Assembly: GCA_946413585.1 (NCBI GenBank)
Contig: CAMKLG010000022.1
Span: forward strand, 1 to 43,596
Direction of reading: 5' to 3'
DNA length: 43,596 nt
Source: an uncultured Bacteroidales bacterium
GTDB taxonomy: Bacteria; Bacteroidota; Bacteroidia; Bacteroidales; WCHB1-69
The position numbers were made by a program, and so were the translations under genes. Position 1 is the first letter of the stretch. Every line of letters starts with the position of its first letter. Positions 16,958 to 25,400 of this stretch are shown piece by piece. The notes under the pieces are model-generated. The model worked only from the letters and a program-made list of their open reading frames with translations. It made no database searches and was not told where the DNA came from.

Positions 16958-18871
16958 ATGGTTTTTCACAAGATTTTTTTGGTATCAGTGCTGGTCGTCA
17001 CATTCGGCCATGTTCTCGCGCAGGGGGTGCGTTCCGACGGCGAACAGACCATTGTCGATATGAGTGAGTTTTGTAGACGCCTTGGGGTCGTGGAGCCCAC
17101 CTGGGAATCGCTCAATGAGCGCGGTTACCCACAGTGGTTTCAGGACGCGAAACTCGGCATCTTTGTCCATTGGGGTCTCTATTCCGTGCCTGCGTACGCT
17201 TCGAAAGAGGGCTACGGCGAGTGGTTCTACCGTGGATTGATGATGAAAGAACCTGAGCGTATGCGCATGATGAGTTATTACGCAGACACCAATCAACCCG
17301 TCTTTGATCAGTACAAGGAACTTACAAAATATTGGCATGCAGAGCTTTGGAATCCTGAAGAATGGGCCGACCTCTTCCAGTCTGCTGGTGCGAAATATGT
17401 CGTATTGGTTACGAAGCATCATGATGGTTACTGCCTGTGGGACAGCGAATTCCAACCCGAATGGAACAGCGTGGCGAGTGGACCGAAGCGCAATATCGTG
17501 GAGGAACTGACCACGGCGGTGCGCGACAAAGACATGCGCATGGGCTTTTACTATTCGCTGCCTGAATGGACCAACCCGCTCCATATCTGGATGGAGGACC
17601 CTGACAATGAAATCAGCGGCTATGTCTATACTTACATGTTGCCGCAGTTCAAGGAGCTGGTAGGTCTTTACAAGCCTGACCTCATTTTCGCCGACGGCGA
17701 CTGGAACAACACGTCAGCACAGTTGCAATCGAAGTATTTGATTAGCTGGTATTACAACACCGTGGGCAAGGATGCCATCGTGAATAACCGTTGGGGCAAC
17801 GGCACGCAGCATGGTTTCCTCACGCCCGAGTACAGCGCGGGCATCACGAACACGGACGTGCCGTGGGCGGAGTGCCGCGGACTGGGTCGCAGCTTCGGTC
17901 TCAACCGCAATGAGGACTTGGACAACTATATGACCGACAAGGAGTTGATACAACATTTCGTGGAACTGGTGGCACACGGCGGTGGCATGACCCTCAACGT
18001 GGGTCCCAACGCCGACGGCACCATCCCGCTTATCCAGCAAGAACGTCTCCGCAATCTCGGCAAATGGCTGGAAATCAACGGGGAGGCGATTTACGGCACA
18101 CGACCGTACATAATCCCGTGCCAACGAGAGAGTGTGTCAGCGAAACTGCCGCCAACCGAGACCATCGACTTCGACTGGGTGCGAAACGCACCAATGCGGG
18201 GCGTGAGCACTGATCATTTTGACATCCGATGGACGGGGAGAATTCATATTACCAAAGCCGGAAAATACACTTTTTCGGCCGACGCTGATGATGAACTGTT
18301 TGCATGGTACCTGCTTGGACACGTTTCAGGTTTGGGTGAGGTCAAGACAGACACATTAATCTATACGAACAAAAACAGTCAAGACAGCTCAAAAACACGC
18401 AACACCTTAAAATTGAACAAAGACGACGAACTATTGGTCAGGGTGGCCTATAGGGAAAATGATTTAGAAGCTTCTGCCTCATTGAAATGGAGTTTTGAAA
18501 ACGAAACCGAAATGGAAGAAGAAACGCCTGTGAGGGCAGAATGGATGGGTGAAGTTTTCTGGGAGAAGACCACCCGCTGCTTCACTACCAAGGACAAAGA
18601 CCTCTATATCATTGAGTTCGAGCGGCCAAGCCAACTCGCTCCGTTGGTCATCAAAAACATGCCCAAGCTGAATCCCAAGGCGGAAATGATTCTTCTGGGT
18701 ACGGACGAAGAGGTGGACTTTCAAGGGTTCAAAGGGATAAAATACAACATGCTGAAATGGAAGCAGGACAAAAAAGGGACGATCACGATCGATTTTTCTT
18801 CTATTGATACCGAAAAATTGAATAAATTGGAAAATGCTTGGGTTATCCGAGTCGTGAATTATCAACCCTAG
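16958..18871 (+). CDS. Alpha-L-fucosidase, GH29, with PA14-like domain
   Basis: This 637-residue secreted enzyme is predicted to release alpha-L-fucose from glycans in the periplasm or outside. The start at 16958 gives a signal peptide ending VLAQ near residue 22. The GH29 barrel shows LGIFVHWGLYSVPAYAS, GAKYVVLVTKHHDGYCLWDS and the nucleophile region PDLIFADGDW, where Asp of ADGDW is the expected nucleophile. After about residue 400 a PA14-like beta-domain (HFDIRWTGRI, GKYTFSADADDELFAW) follows, then a ~110-residue C-terminal part without a recognised domain. From about 18190 the DNA becomes visibly more AT-rich than the catalytic part, suggesting a separately acquired tail. Host mucin or plant fucosides are possible substrates; which is unknown. 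Confidence 0.88.
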   Translation: MVFHKIFLVSVLVVTFGHVLAQGVRSDGEQTIVDMSEFCRRLGVVEPTWESLNERGYPQWFQDAKLGIFVHWGLYSVPAYASKEGYGEWFYRGLMMKEPERMRMMSYYADTNQPVFDQYKELTKYWHAELWNPEEWADLFQSAGAKYVVLVTKHHDGYCLWDSEFQPEWNSVASGPKRNIVEELTTAVRDKDMRMGFYYSLPEWTNPLHIWMEDPDNEISGYVYTYMLPQFKELVGLYKPDLIFADGDWNNTSAQLQSKYLISWYYNTVGKDAIVNNRWGNGTQHGFLTPEYSAGITNTDVPWAECRGLGRSFGLNRNEDLDNYMTDKELIQHFVELVAHGGGMTLNVGPNADGTIPLIQQERLRNLGKWLEINGEAIYGTRPYIIPCQRESVSAKLPPTETIDFDWVRNAPMRGVSTDHFDIRWTGRIHITKAGKYTFSADADDELFAWYLLGHVSGLGEVKTDTLIYTNKNSQDSSKTRNTLKLNKDDELLVRVAYRENDLEASASLKWSFENETEMEEETPVRAEWMGEVFWEKTTRCFTTKDKDLYIIEFERPSQLAPLVIKNMPKLNPKAEMILLGTDEEVDFQGFKGIKYNMLKWKQDKKGTITIDFSSIDTEKLNKLENAWVIRVVNYQP

Positions 18872-18926
18872 TCCTTTCCTATCGTTTCGCCAGCCGATAA
18901 GGTTACGCCCGTATCTTTTTTTTCCT

Positions 18927-18934
18927 TATTTTTG
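18927..18934 (+). promoter_or_regulatory. -7 promoter box of nqrA
   Basis: TATTTTTG matches TAnnTTTG and lies 21 bases before the nqrA ATG. No clear -33 element was found. Confidence 0.55.
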
Positions 18935-18954
18935 CACTCTCAAAATCAAGGGCG

Positions 18955-20289
18955 ATGAATTACCGGATAACCAAAGGTTTGGATCTTAAAATCGCAGGTG
19001 AGGCAGATGATAACCTGTTGCCGATGAAGTCTCTGGTGTACGTCTATGTGCGGCCATCCGATTTTCGTTGGCTTACACCGAAACTGCTTGTGCAGCAGGG
19101 AGATGCTGTGCAAGTGGGCACACCGCTGTTTTGTGATAAGAAAGACGAACGGGTCGTGTTTGTTTCGCCCGTGGAGGGTAGGGTGGAGGAGATTGTACGT
19201 GGCCAAAAACGTGTCATTGAGGCCATTACGATTACTTGTGAGAAAGATGCCGCTACGGAAAAGACGGTCGATTTTGAGGAGCCCTTGGATGCCGAATCTA
19301 CACGTAAACTGCTGTTAACGTATGGGTTATGGCCATGCTTGCGGCAACGCCCTTTCTCGGTCATTCCCTCTCCAGAGGCACGTCCTAAGGCACTCTTTGT
19401 CCCTTGTTTCGACTCTCATCCGCTTGCACCCGATTTCAACATCCTGTTGCGCGGTCTGGAAGAACAATTTTTGTATGGACTGAAGATGCTGCAACGCGCG
19501 GCGGGTAATGTGCCTACATGCCTATGTATGCGCGAAGGTGCTGAAAACCAGTTGTTTGAAAAGGCTGAAGATGTACAAAAACATTATTTTAGCGGTCCGC
19601 ACCCTGCCGGAAATGTCGGCACGCATATCCATTCCATAGATCCGATAGGCAAGGATGAAACCGTATGGTATGCAGATCCGCAAGATATAGCCCGCATCGG
19701 GGAGTTTTTCCTCCATCATCGTTTGTGTTTTCAAAAAACAGCAGCTTTGACTGGCTCAGCAGTGAAACACACGGGCTACTTTTCCACGATTTACGGAGCA
19801 GACCTCTCCTCCCTTTTGGTAGAGAATCTCACCGAGGAAAATGTCCGGATTATTAGCGGTAATGTGTTGAGAGGTAACGCGTTAAAACAATACCTTACGT
19901 TGGGCTTTTACGACCGGCAGATTACGGTGATACCGGAAGGCGGAAAACGTGAAATCCTCGGTTGGCTGCTGCCCGGATTGAAAAAGTGGAGTCTGTCGCG
20001 TACCTTCTTGGCTTGGCTGACCGCGAAACGGATTTACGAGGTCAACACCTCGCTTCACGGAGGTCGCCGTGCCGTCATGATGACGGACGTTTATGATAAA
20101 GTTTTTCCCTTCGACCTGATGCCGTTGCAGCTGCTCAAAGCCTGCGAAATCAAGGACATAGAACAGATGGAGGCGTTGGGGATTTACGAGGTTGACAGTG
20201 AGGACTTCGCCCTCTGTGAACTTGTTTGCCCCTCGAAAAAAGATTGGCAGCGGATTGTGGAGGAGGCGCTATATTCCATAAAGGGCTGA
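18955..20289 (+). CDS. nqrA: Na+-translocating NADH:quinone reductase subunit A
   Basis: This 444-residue protein is the peripheral, quinone-associated A subunit of Na+-NQR, which couples NADH oxidation to sodium export. The N-terminus MNYRITKGLDLKIAGEA and the stretch FVPCFDSHPLAPDFNILLRG are characteristic, and the length fits the family (about 445-450). It has its own -7 box. The stop codon TGA (20287-20289) and the last residues lie in a GGGCTGAAAGCCC repeat, so the C-terminus ends in repeat-derived codons. nqrB follows after 162 bases of repeats. Confidence 0.95.
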   Translation: MNYRITKGLDLKIAGEADDNLLPMKSLVYVYVRPSDFRWLTPKLLVQQGDAVQVGTPLFCDKKDERVVFVSPVEGRVEEIVRGQKRVIEAITITCEKDAATEKTVDFEEPLDAESTRKLLLTYGLWPCLRQRPFSVIPSPEARPKALFVPCFDSHPLAPDFNILLRGLEEQFLYGLKMLQRAAGNVPTCLCMREGAENQLFEKAEDVQKHYFSGPHPAGNVGTHIHSIDPIGKDETVWYADPQDIARIGEFFLHHRLCFQKTAALTGSAVKHTGYFSTIYGADLSSLLVENLTEENVRIISGNVLRGNALKQYLTLGFYDRQITVIPEGGKREILGWLLPGLKKWSLSRTFLAWLTAKRIYEVNTSLHGGRRAVMMTDVYDKVFPFDLMPLQLLKACEIKDIEQMEALGIYEVDSEDFALCELVCPSKKDWQRIVEEALYSIKG

Positions 20290-20334
20290 AAGCCCGACCT
20301 ATGTCAGCCCAGGGTGAGCGCAGCGAGCCCTGGG
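20281..20334. repeat. GGGCTGAAAGCCC double-hairpin repeat at the end of nqrA
   Basis: Nearly identical over 53 bases to the copy at 16822-16877. Here the GGGCTGA of the first hairpin provides the final Gly codon and stop codon of nqrA. Confidence 0.85.
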
Positions 20335-20460
20335 GGGATGACGATGAATGCCGATGAAACGATGATATGATGATGTGATGATGTGATGATACGATGAAAG
20401 CCGATGAAATTATGCATTGTGAATTGAATTATGAATTATGCATTATGAATTATGAATTAT
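20335..20460. repeat. GATGAT and GAATTAT tandem repeats between nqrA and nqrB
   Basis: GATGATGTGATGATGTGATG-type units (20338-20410) are followed by TGAATTATGCATTATGAATT-type units (20413-20460). The last unit overlaps the nqrB start: its ATGAATTAT is read as Met-Asn-Tyr. Confidence 0.8.
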
Positions 20461-21525
20461 AACCGGAAGTTTAATGCCTTGCTCGATGCCATTGACACGT
20501 TTTTGCGCACGCCCGCGACCGTGACGAACGGCCGTTGCCACGTGCGCGATGCGGTCGATATGAAGCGCATCATGATCACCGTGATGATTGCGCTCGCTCC
20601 TGCATTGCTCTTCGGATGGTGGAACGTCGGCTATCAGCATTTTCTTGCCGCAGATGAAACCGTAACGTTCTGGTCTTGCCTCTTTTACGGATTTTTGAAA
20701 TGGTTGCCGCTGGTCATCGTGACCTACGTCAGTGGACTCGGGGTGGAAGTCCTCTTCGCGCAGATTCGCAAGGAGGAGGTGGCGGAGGGCTTCTTCGTCA
20801 CGGGTTTCCTCATCCCGATGATCATGCCGCCCGACGTGCCTCTCTGGATCGTCGCGGCGGCCACCGTCTTCGCCGTGCTCTTCGGCAAGGAGGTCTTCGG
20901 CGGAACTGGCTACAACTTCCTGAACCCTGCGTTGTTGGCTCGTGCGTTCGTCTTCTTCGCCTACCCGTCGGTGATTTCCGGTGACAAGGTGTGGGTATCC
21001 CATGCCCCTGACGCGGTTTCAGGAGCTACGCCGCTTGCCATCGCCATGAACGGTCATCCCGAGGCAATCCCCTCGACATGGGAACTCTTTGTGGGTACGA
21101 TCCCAGGGTGCATTGGTGAGACCTGTAAAATAGCAATTCTCCTTGGCGCGGCCATCCTTCTCTTCACGAAGGTTGCCGACTGGCGCATCATGATACCCGT
21201 GTTCGTTGGGGGGTATGTCACGGCGATAATCTGCAGGTTGATAGAACTTTGCCCCATTGCAGCGTATGATCAGCTGTTGATGGGCGGCTTTATGTTCGGT
21301 GCGGTCTTCATGGCCACTGACCCCGTCACCGCTGCGCATACCCGCGTAGGCAAATACGTGTACGGACTACTCATCGGCATACTCGCTATCCTCATTCGCA
21401 CTCTCAACAAGGGTTACCCTGAAGGCATGATGCTCGCCATCCTGCTGATGAACATTTTCGCCCCCCTCATCGACTGGTGCGTCGTACAAAGGCACATTAG
21501 GCGGAGAAAGAGACGTGTGACGTGA
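20452..21525 (+). CDS. nqrB: Na+-translocating NADH:quinone reductase subunit B
   Basis: This 357-residue membrane subunit of Na+-NQR carries a covalently bound FMN. The motif DAVSGATPLA places the FMN threonine at T193. MKRIMITVMIALAPALLFG starts the first membrane segment, and about nine to ten hydrophobic segments follow. RDAVDMKR before it is typical. The N-terminus is somewhat shorter than family members I know from this phylum, and the first codons (ATGAATTAT) belong to a tandem repeat, so the original start may have been replaced. The only in-frame ATG before the conserved part is 20452. Confidence 0.95.
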   Translation: MNYNRKFNALLDAIDTFLRTPATVTNGRCHVRDAVDMKRIMITVMIALAPALLFGWWNVGYQHFLAADETVTFWSCLFYGFLKWLPLVIVTYVSGLGVEVLFAQIRKEEVAEGFFVTGFLIPMIMPPDVPLWIVAAATVFAVLFGKEVFGGTGYNFLNPALLARAFVFFAYPSVISGDKVWVSHAPDAVSGATPLAIAMNGHPEAIPSTWELFVGTIPGCIGETCKIAILLGAAILLFTKVADWRIMIPVFVGGYVTAIICRLIELCPIAAYDQLLMGGFMFGAVFMATDPVTAAHTRVGKYVYGLLIGILAILIRTLNKGYPEGMMLAILLMNIFAPLIDWCVVQRHIRRRKRRVT

Positions 21526-21536
21526 GATGTATGACG

Positions 21537-21608
21537 TGACTTTGACTTTGAACTTTGAACTTTGAACTTTGACTTTGGATTTTTGACTTTGAACTTTAAA
21601 ATTTGAAA
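21537..21608. repeat. CTTTGAA tandem repeat between nqrB and nqrC
   Basis: About eight degenerate CTTTGAA/CTTTGAC units in 65 bases. The period is six to seven bases. It leaves 89 bases between the nqrB stop and the nqrC ATG. Confidence 0.8.
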
Positions 21609-21614
21609 CCCGGA

Positions 21615-22211
21615 ATGAAGAACTTCACCAACACCTACATATTCCTTTACATAACCTCTTTGGTTGTGATTATCGCCGTGGTGCTCACTCTTGTCTCCAC
21701 AGGGTTGAAGCCACGCCGAGATAGGAACAAGCAGGCCGAGAAGTGCCAACAGATCCTGCGGGCGGCGGGTCACGATATCGACCGCTCGAAGGCGGTGGAA
21801 GCTTTTTCGAAGCTTGCCGAGCCGCTGACCGAAGATGGCCAACGGTACCGGGTGATTTGCTCGGACGGCACCGCAGGTGTTGCTGTGCGCCTCGACGGTA
21901 AGGGACTTTGGGGACCCATTTGGGGGTACGCAGTGATTTCCGAGGATGGGCAGACTGTCAAAGGCGTAACCTTCGACCATAAATCCGAAACCCCAGGCTT
22001 AGGCGCGAAAATCACCGACGAGGCCTTCCAAAAATCCTTCGAAGGCAAAAAGTTGTACGACAAAGACGGTCATTTTGTCTCCGTAAGAGTTTTGAAGGCT
22101 GGGAAAAACCCAGAAATCGCTGCCGAAAACCGCGTGGATGCCATCTCCGGAGCCACCATCACATCGAGAGGCGTGGACGAGATGATGGGGAAAATGATGA
22201 ATGTAGAATGA
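21615..22211 (+). CDS. nqrC: Na+-translocating NADH:quinone reductase subunit C
   Basis: This 198-residue protein has one N-terminal membrane anchor (about 8-30, IFLYITSLVVIIAVVLTLVS) and a periplasmic FMN-binding domain. The motif AISGATITS places the covalent FMN threonine at T181; LWGPIWGYAVI and TPGLGAKI are family hallmarks. The ATG at 21615 was preferred to the TTG at 21603. The length is slightly shorter than usual. In most Bacteroidota nqrD, nqrE and nqrF follow directly; here a repeat block and an unrelated gene follow, so those subunits must lie elsewhere if the complex is functional. Confidence 0.95.
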   Translation: MKNFTNTYIFLYITSLVVIIAVVLTLVSTGLKPRRDRNKQAEKCQQILRAAGHDIDRSKAVEAFSKLAEPLTEDGQRYRVICSDGTAGVAVRLDGKGLWGPIWGYAVISEDGQTVKGVTFDHKSETPGLGAKITDEAFQKSFEGKKLYDKDGHFVSVRVLKAGKNPEIAAENRVDAISGATITSRGVDEMMGKMMNVE

Positions 22212-22244
22212 TAAATGAAAAATATGCAATGATAATATTCAATA

Positions 22245-22327
22245 TAACATCTTCCTTGAGCAGCCTCGAAGAGGCAAAACGCACGAAGTGCAATTAACCC
22301 CACACAAGGCGAAGCCGCAGTGTGGGG
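22245..22327. repeat. Multi-hairpin element, CCCCACAC/GTGTGGGG family
   Basis: CAGCCTCGAAGAGGC, GCACGAAGTGC and CCCCACAC paired with GTGTGGGG follow in the same order as in the copy at 15281-15373. ATTAACCCCACACAAG is conserved between both. It lies directly after nqrC and could end the nqr transcript, though it lacks a T-run. Confidence 0.8.
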
Positions 22328-22367
22328 CCAGAAAGACGCCACCGCAGTGAGGGACCACCAACCAACC

Positions 22368-22456
22368 GTAGGGGCGTATCATTTACCCCCGAGTATCAAT
22401 AAGGGCAGTAATCCCGAAGTATGCCAACCCAGGGTGAGCGATAACGAACCCTGGGA
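22368..22456. repeat. Two degenerate palindromic repeats before the macroglobulin gene
   Basis: GTAGGGGCGTATCATTTACC (from 22368) is a worn member of the GTAGGGGCGAAT family. AAGGGCAGTAATCCCG followed by CCCAGGGTGAGCGATAACGA and CCCTGGG (22401-22456) is a worn member of the GGGCTGAAAGCCC family. Together with 22245-22327 this makes the whole gap between nqrC and the next gene repeat-derived. Confidence 0.7.
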
Positions 22457-22473
22457 TCTAAACCCTACCGATT

Positions 22474-25400
22474 ATGAAAAGAATCATCACCGCCACCATG
22501 GTCATCACCACCCTCATCACCGCCTCCGGACAGTCCCAGTCCCCGGCGGCAATCGCCAAGAAATGGGACGAAATCCGCCACCTGTGCGAGAAATACGACG
22601 ACGGCGCGGACTCCGCCTACCGCATCCTCAACGAGCAACTTGCCGCCACGCAGAAGGAGCCCGTGGCCAATGCGATATGGCACAGTTGTATGGGGCAGTT
22701 CCTCGACGAGTATTACAACGAGAACCGCTATCGCCTCCGCCAGCGCACGGAAGTTGCCGACGAAACTCCCAAAGACTTCAAGGAGTGGGATGACAAGACA
22801 TTGAAAAAACGTATGCGGCATGAATATCTGCAGTCGCTTCATAATGCGGAGACGTTGCAGGCGATTCCGATTTCAGATTGGAAAACCTTGTTCGATTTGA
22901 AGGACTTCACCCCCTATTCCCATTTCACCCTATACGACATTCTGGCCCAGCGCTACCTCAAGGCGATAAAACAGTTGTTGGCAGATGAAGGGGATCTTAA
23001 CTTTGAGTTTGGAAGTGACAATCGCCTTTGGGATACGGAATCTTTCCTGAAAATGCCGCTTCGTTTGGAGGACTCTTGTTCGGAAATGCACACCGCGCTG
23101 GCCGTGTATCAGCGACTTATCGACTATCATCGGAGACTTGGCCACGAGAAGGAGTGGGTACAGCTCTCTTTGGACCGTTTCGCGTTGATGATCGCTCAAG
23201 CACTTACCCCTGACATGACCGATACGAGGTATATTGACCTGCTGACCGACTTCGGGAAATCTTTGGAAAACAGTGAAGCCTACGCATACGTGGCCTATCA
23301 GTTGGCGGTGCTGTACGTGCAACGGAGCCACGATTATAACGCACAAACAAGACCCGAATATCGATATGATTTGGTCAAAGCGCTTAATCTTTTGGAAAAG
23401 GCCCTGCCTTTTTTGGATGAATCATACGTAAATTGGGCGGAAAAACTGATGAATTCCATCCGTGAGCCTCTTGTTTTAGCTCATCCGACGTTTGATGCCG
23501 TCCCCGTCCAAACACCGATTTTGTGCGACATTGAATACAAGCAATATACAAAGCTTTATGCCCGCCTCGTTCCGGTGACACATGCCCAGTGGAAGCAGGT
23601 GATGGCCAAGTCTTACCACAAGATGTCGTCTCAGCAGTACAAAACGGTTCTCTCCATCAAATCGGTGTTTGAAGAAGTGGTGGAACTGCCTGATATGGAG
23701 GATTTTCAATCGCATTCGGGAAAGTACATGCTTCCGTCCCAACCCGCCGGCGAATACCTGCTACTGTTGTCGGACAGCCCTTATCCGAATGAAATCGACC
23801 ACTGTCAAGTCATTAGTTACGTGCAAGTCACGGATATTCAAGTTGAAAACAGGGAGACGGATAAGGAACAAGAGTTCTATGTGGTGAACAGGGTTACTGG
23901 CGAACCTTTGGAAAACGCAATAATCAAGATGACAGTCTCTGATCAGCATAGCAAAAGTTCCAATACCTATCATCTTGTGACCGACAAGAGCGGCTATGCC
24001 CGGATAGATTTTCCCTATATGCAAAGCATGATGGACAATTTGAGTGTGACTTGGAACCATCAGACGCTATATGCTTTGGAAACGTCCTATTGGTATAAAA
24101 ACAGACAGGAAGCAAGGACAGAACAGAAATGTGAGCTGCTGACGGATAGAAACCTATATCGTCCAGGTCAGACATTGTATTTCAAGGGTGTTGTCACGGA
24201 GGAGACGGTTGATAAAGGAGAAACGAAGCATTACTCCTTGATCAAGGGGCAGGAATATATGGTGGCTTTGCGGGATGTGAATCATCAACTGGTCGCTGAG
24301 AAAAAGGTGACCACCAACGATTTCGGCTCTTTTGACGGCTTTTTCCAATTGCCGGAGGGTGGCTTGACGGGCCGCTATACGCTCCACGTAAAGACAGCGA
24401 GAGCGTGGATAGGGACTTCCTATGTCCGGGTGGAGGAGTACAAACGTCCCTCTTTCGAGGTGCGGATGGAAACGCCCAAAGATTTGGTGAAAATAGGGCA
24501 AACTGTTACCGTAGAGGGTTTTGCGGAGGCTCTGGCCGGTTATCCGATTGGGGATGCAGTCGTCCAATATGCGGTATATCGGGAAACTTCGTTTCCGTGG
24601 TTTCGCCCCTATTATAAACCCGATCTACAAACTCAGGCTGTCGTGAGCGGGCAAACGCAGACAGATGCCGCCGGACGTTTCACCATTTCCTTCCCGACCG
24701 AGGAGGTGGCTTCCATAAAGCAATACACTCCGTTGTACCAATATTTGATAGATGTGACCGTTACGGATATCAATGGCGAAACCCATACGGCAAGTTCGGA
24801 AGTGCGAGTTAGTGAACGTAGCCTGTCGCTCTGGATCCAATTTCCGGAAGAAATACGGACAGACTATACTGAAAACCGCTTCCCGGTGACATTGACCAAT
24901 ATTGCAGATGCGCCGCAAGATGGTACGGTGCTTTACGAAATTTTCAAGCTGACCGCACCAGCGGTTTTCTATCATTCTGTCTCAAAAGGAGATGTGGAAA
25001 TCACCCCGATGTCGGAGTTGCGCAAGCAGTTTCCAAATTTGGCTTTTGCTGGAGAGGATGACAAGAGCAATTGGTCTGCGAAATTGCTCACTACAGGTTC
25101 CATTATTTGTGATAAAGGGAAAGATAACTTTTTTGAAATTCCTGGCCTTTCGAATATGCAGAGCGGTTATTACCGGATTTGTTTCAAAACTCAGGATCCC
25201 AATGGAGAATGGGTGGAGGCGAATCGGGAGGTCTACCTGTATGATGGTTCCGAGACGTCCTATAAGGGTTACAGCCCGTTGTGGTTCGATTTGGCCACGA
25301 TGTATTACACTTCGGGCGGTTACCAAGTGGAGGCTGGGGAAACGTTGCGTTTCCATGTGGGTAGTTGTTTGGACCATGCGATGGTGTTATGCGAGATGGT

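Noticed and set aside
22245-22327. Tested as a tRNA or attachment site because of several small stems
   Set aside because: No cloverleaf, no CCA-type end and no integrase nearby; a second copy at 15281 shows it is a dispersed repeat.
22320-22793. Open frame of 157 codons overlapping the start of the macroglobulin gene
   Set aside because: It begins in repeat DNA and continues in another frame of a gene with a good signal peptide; translation is His/Pro/Arg-rich.
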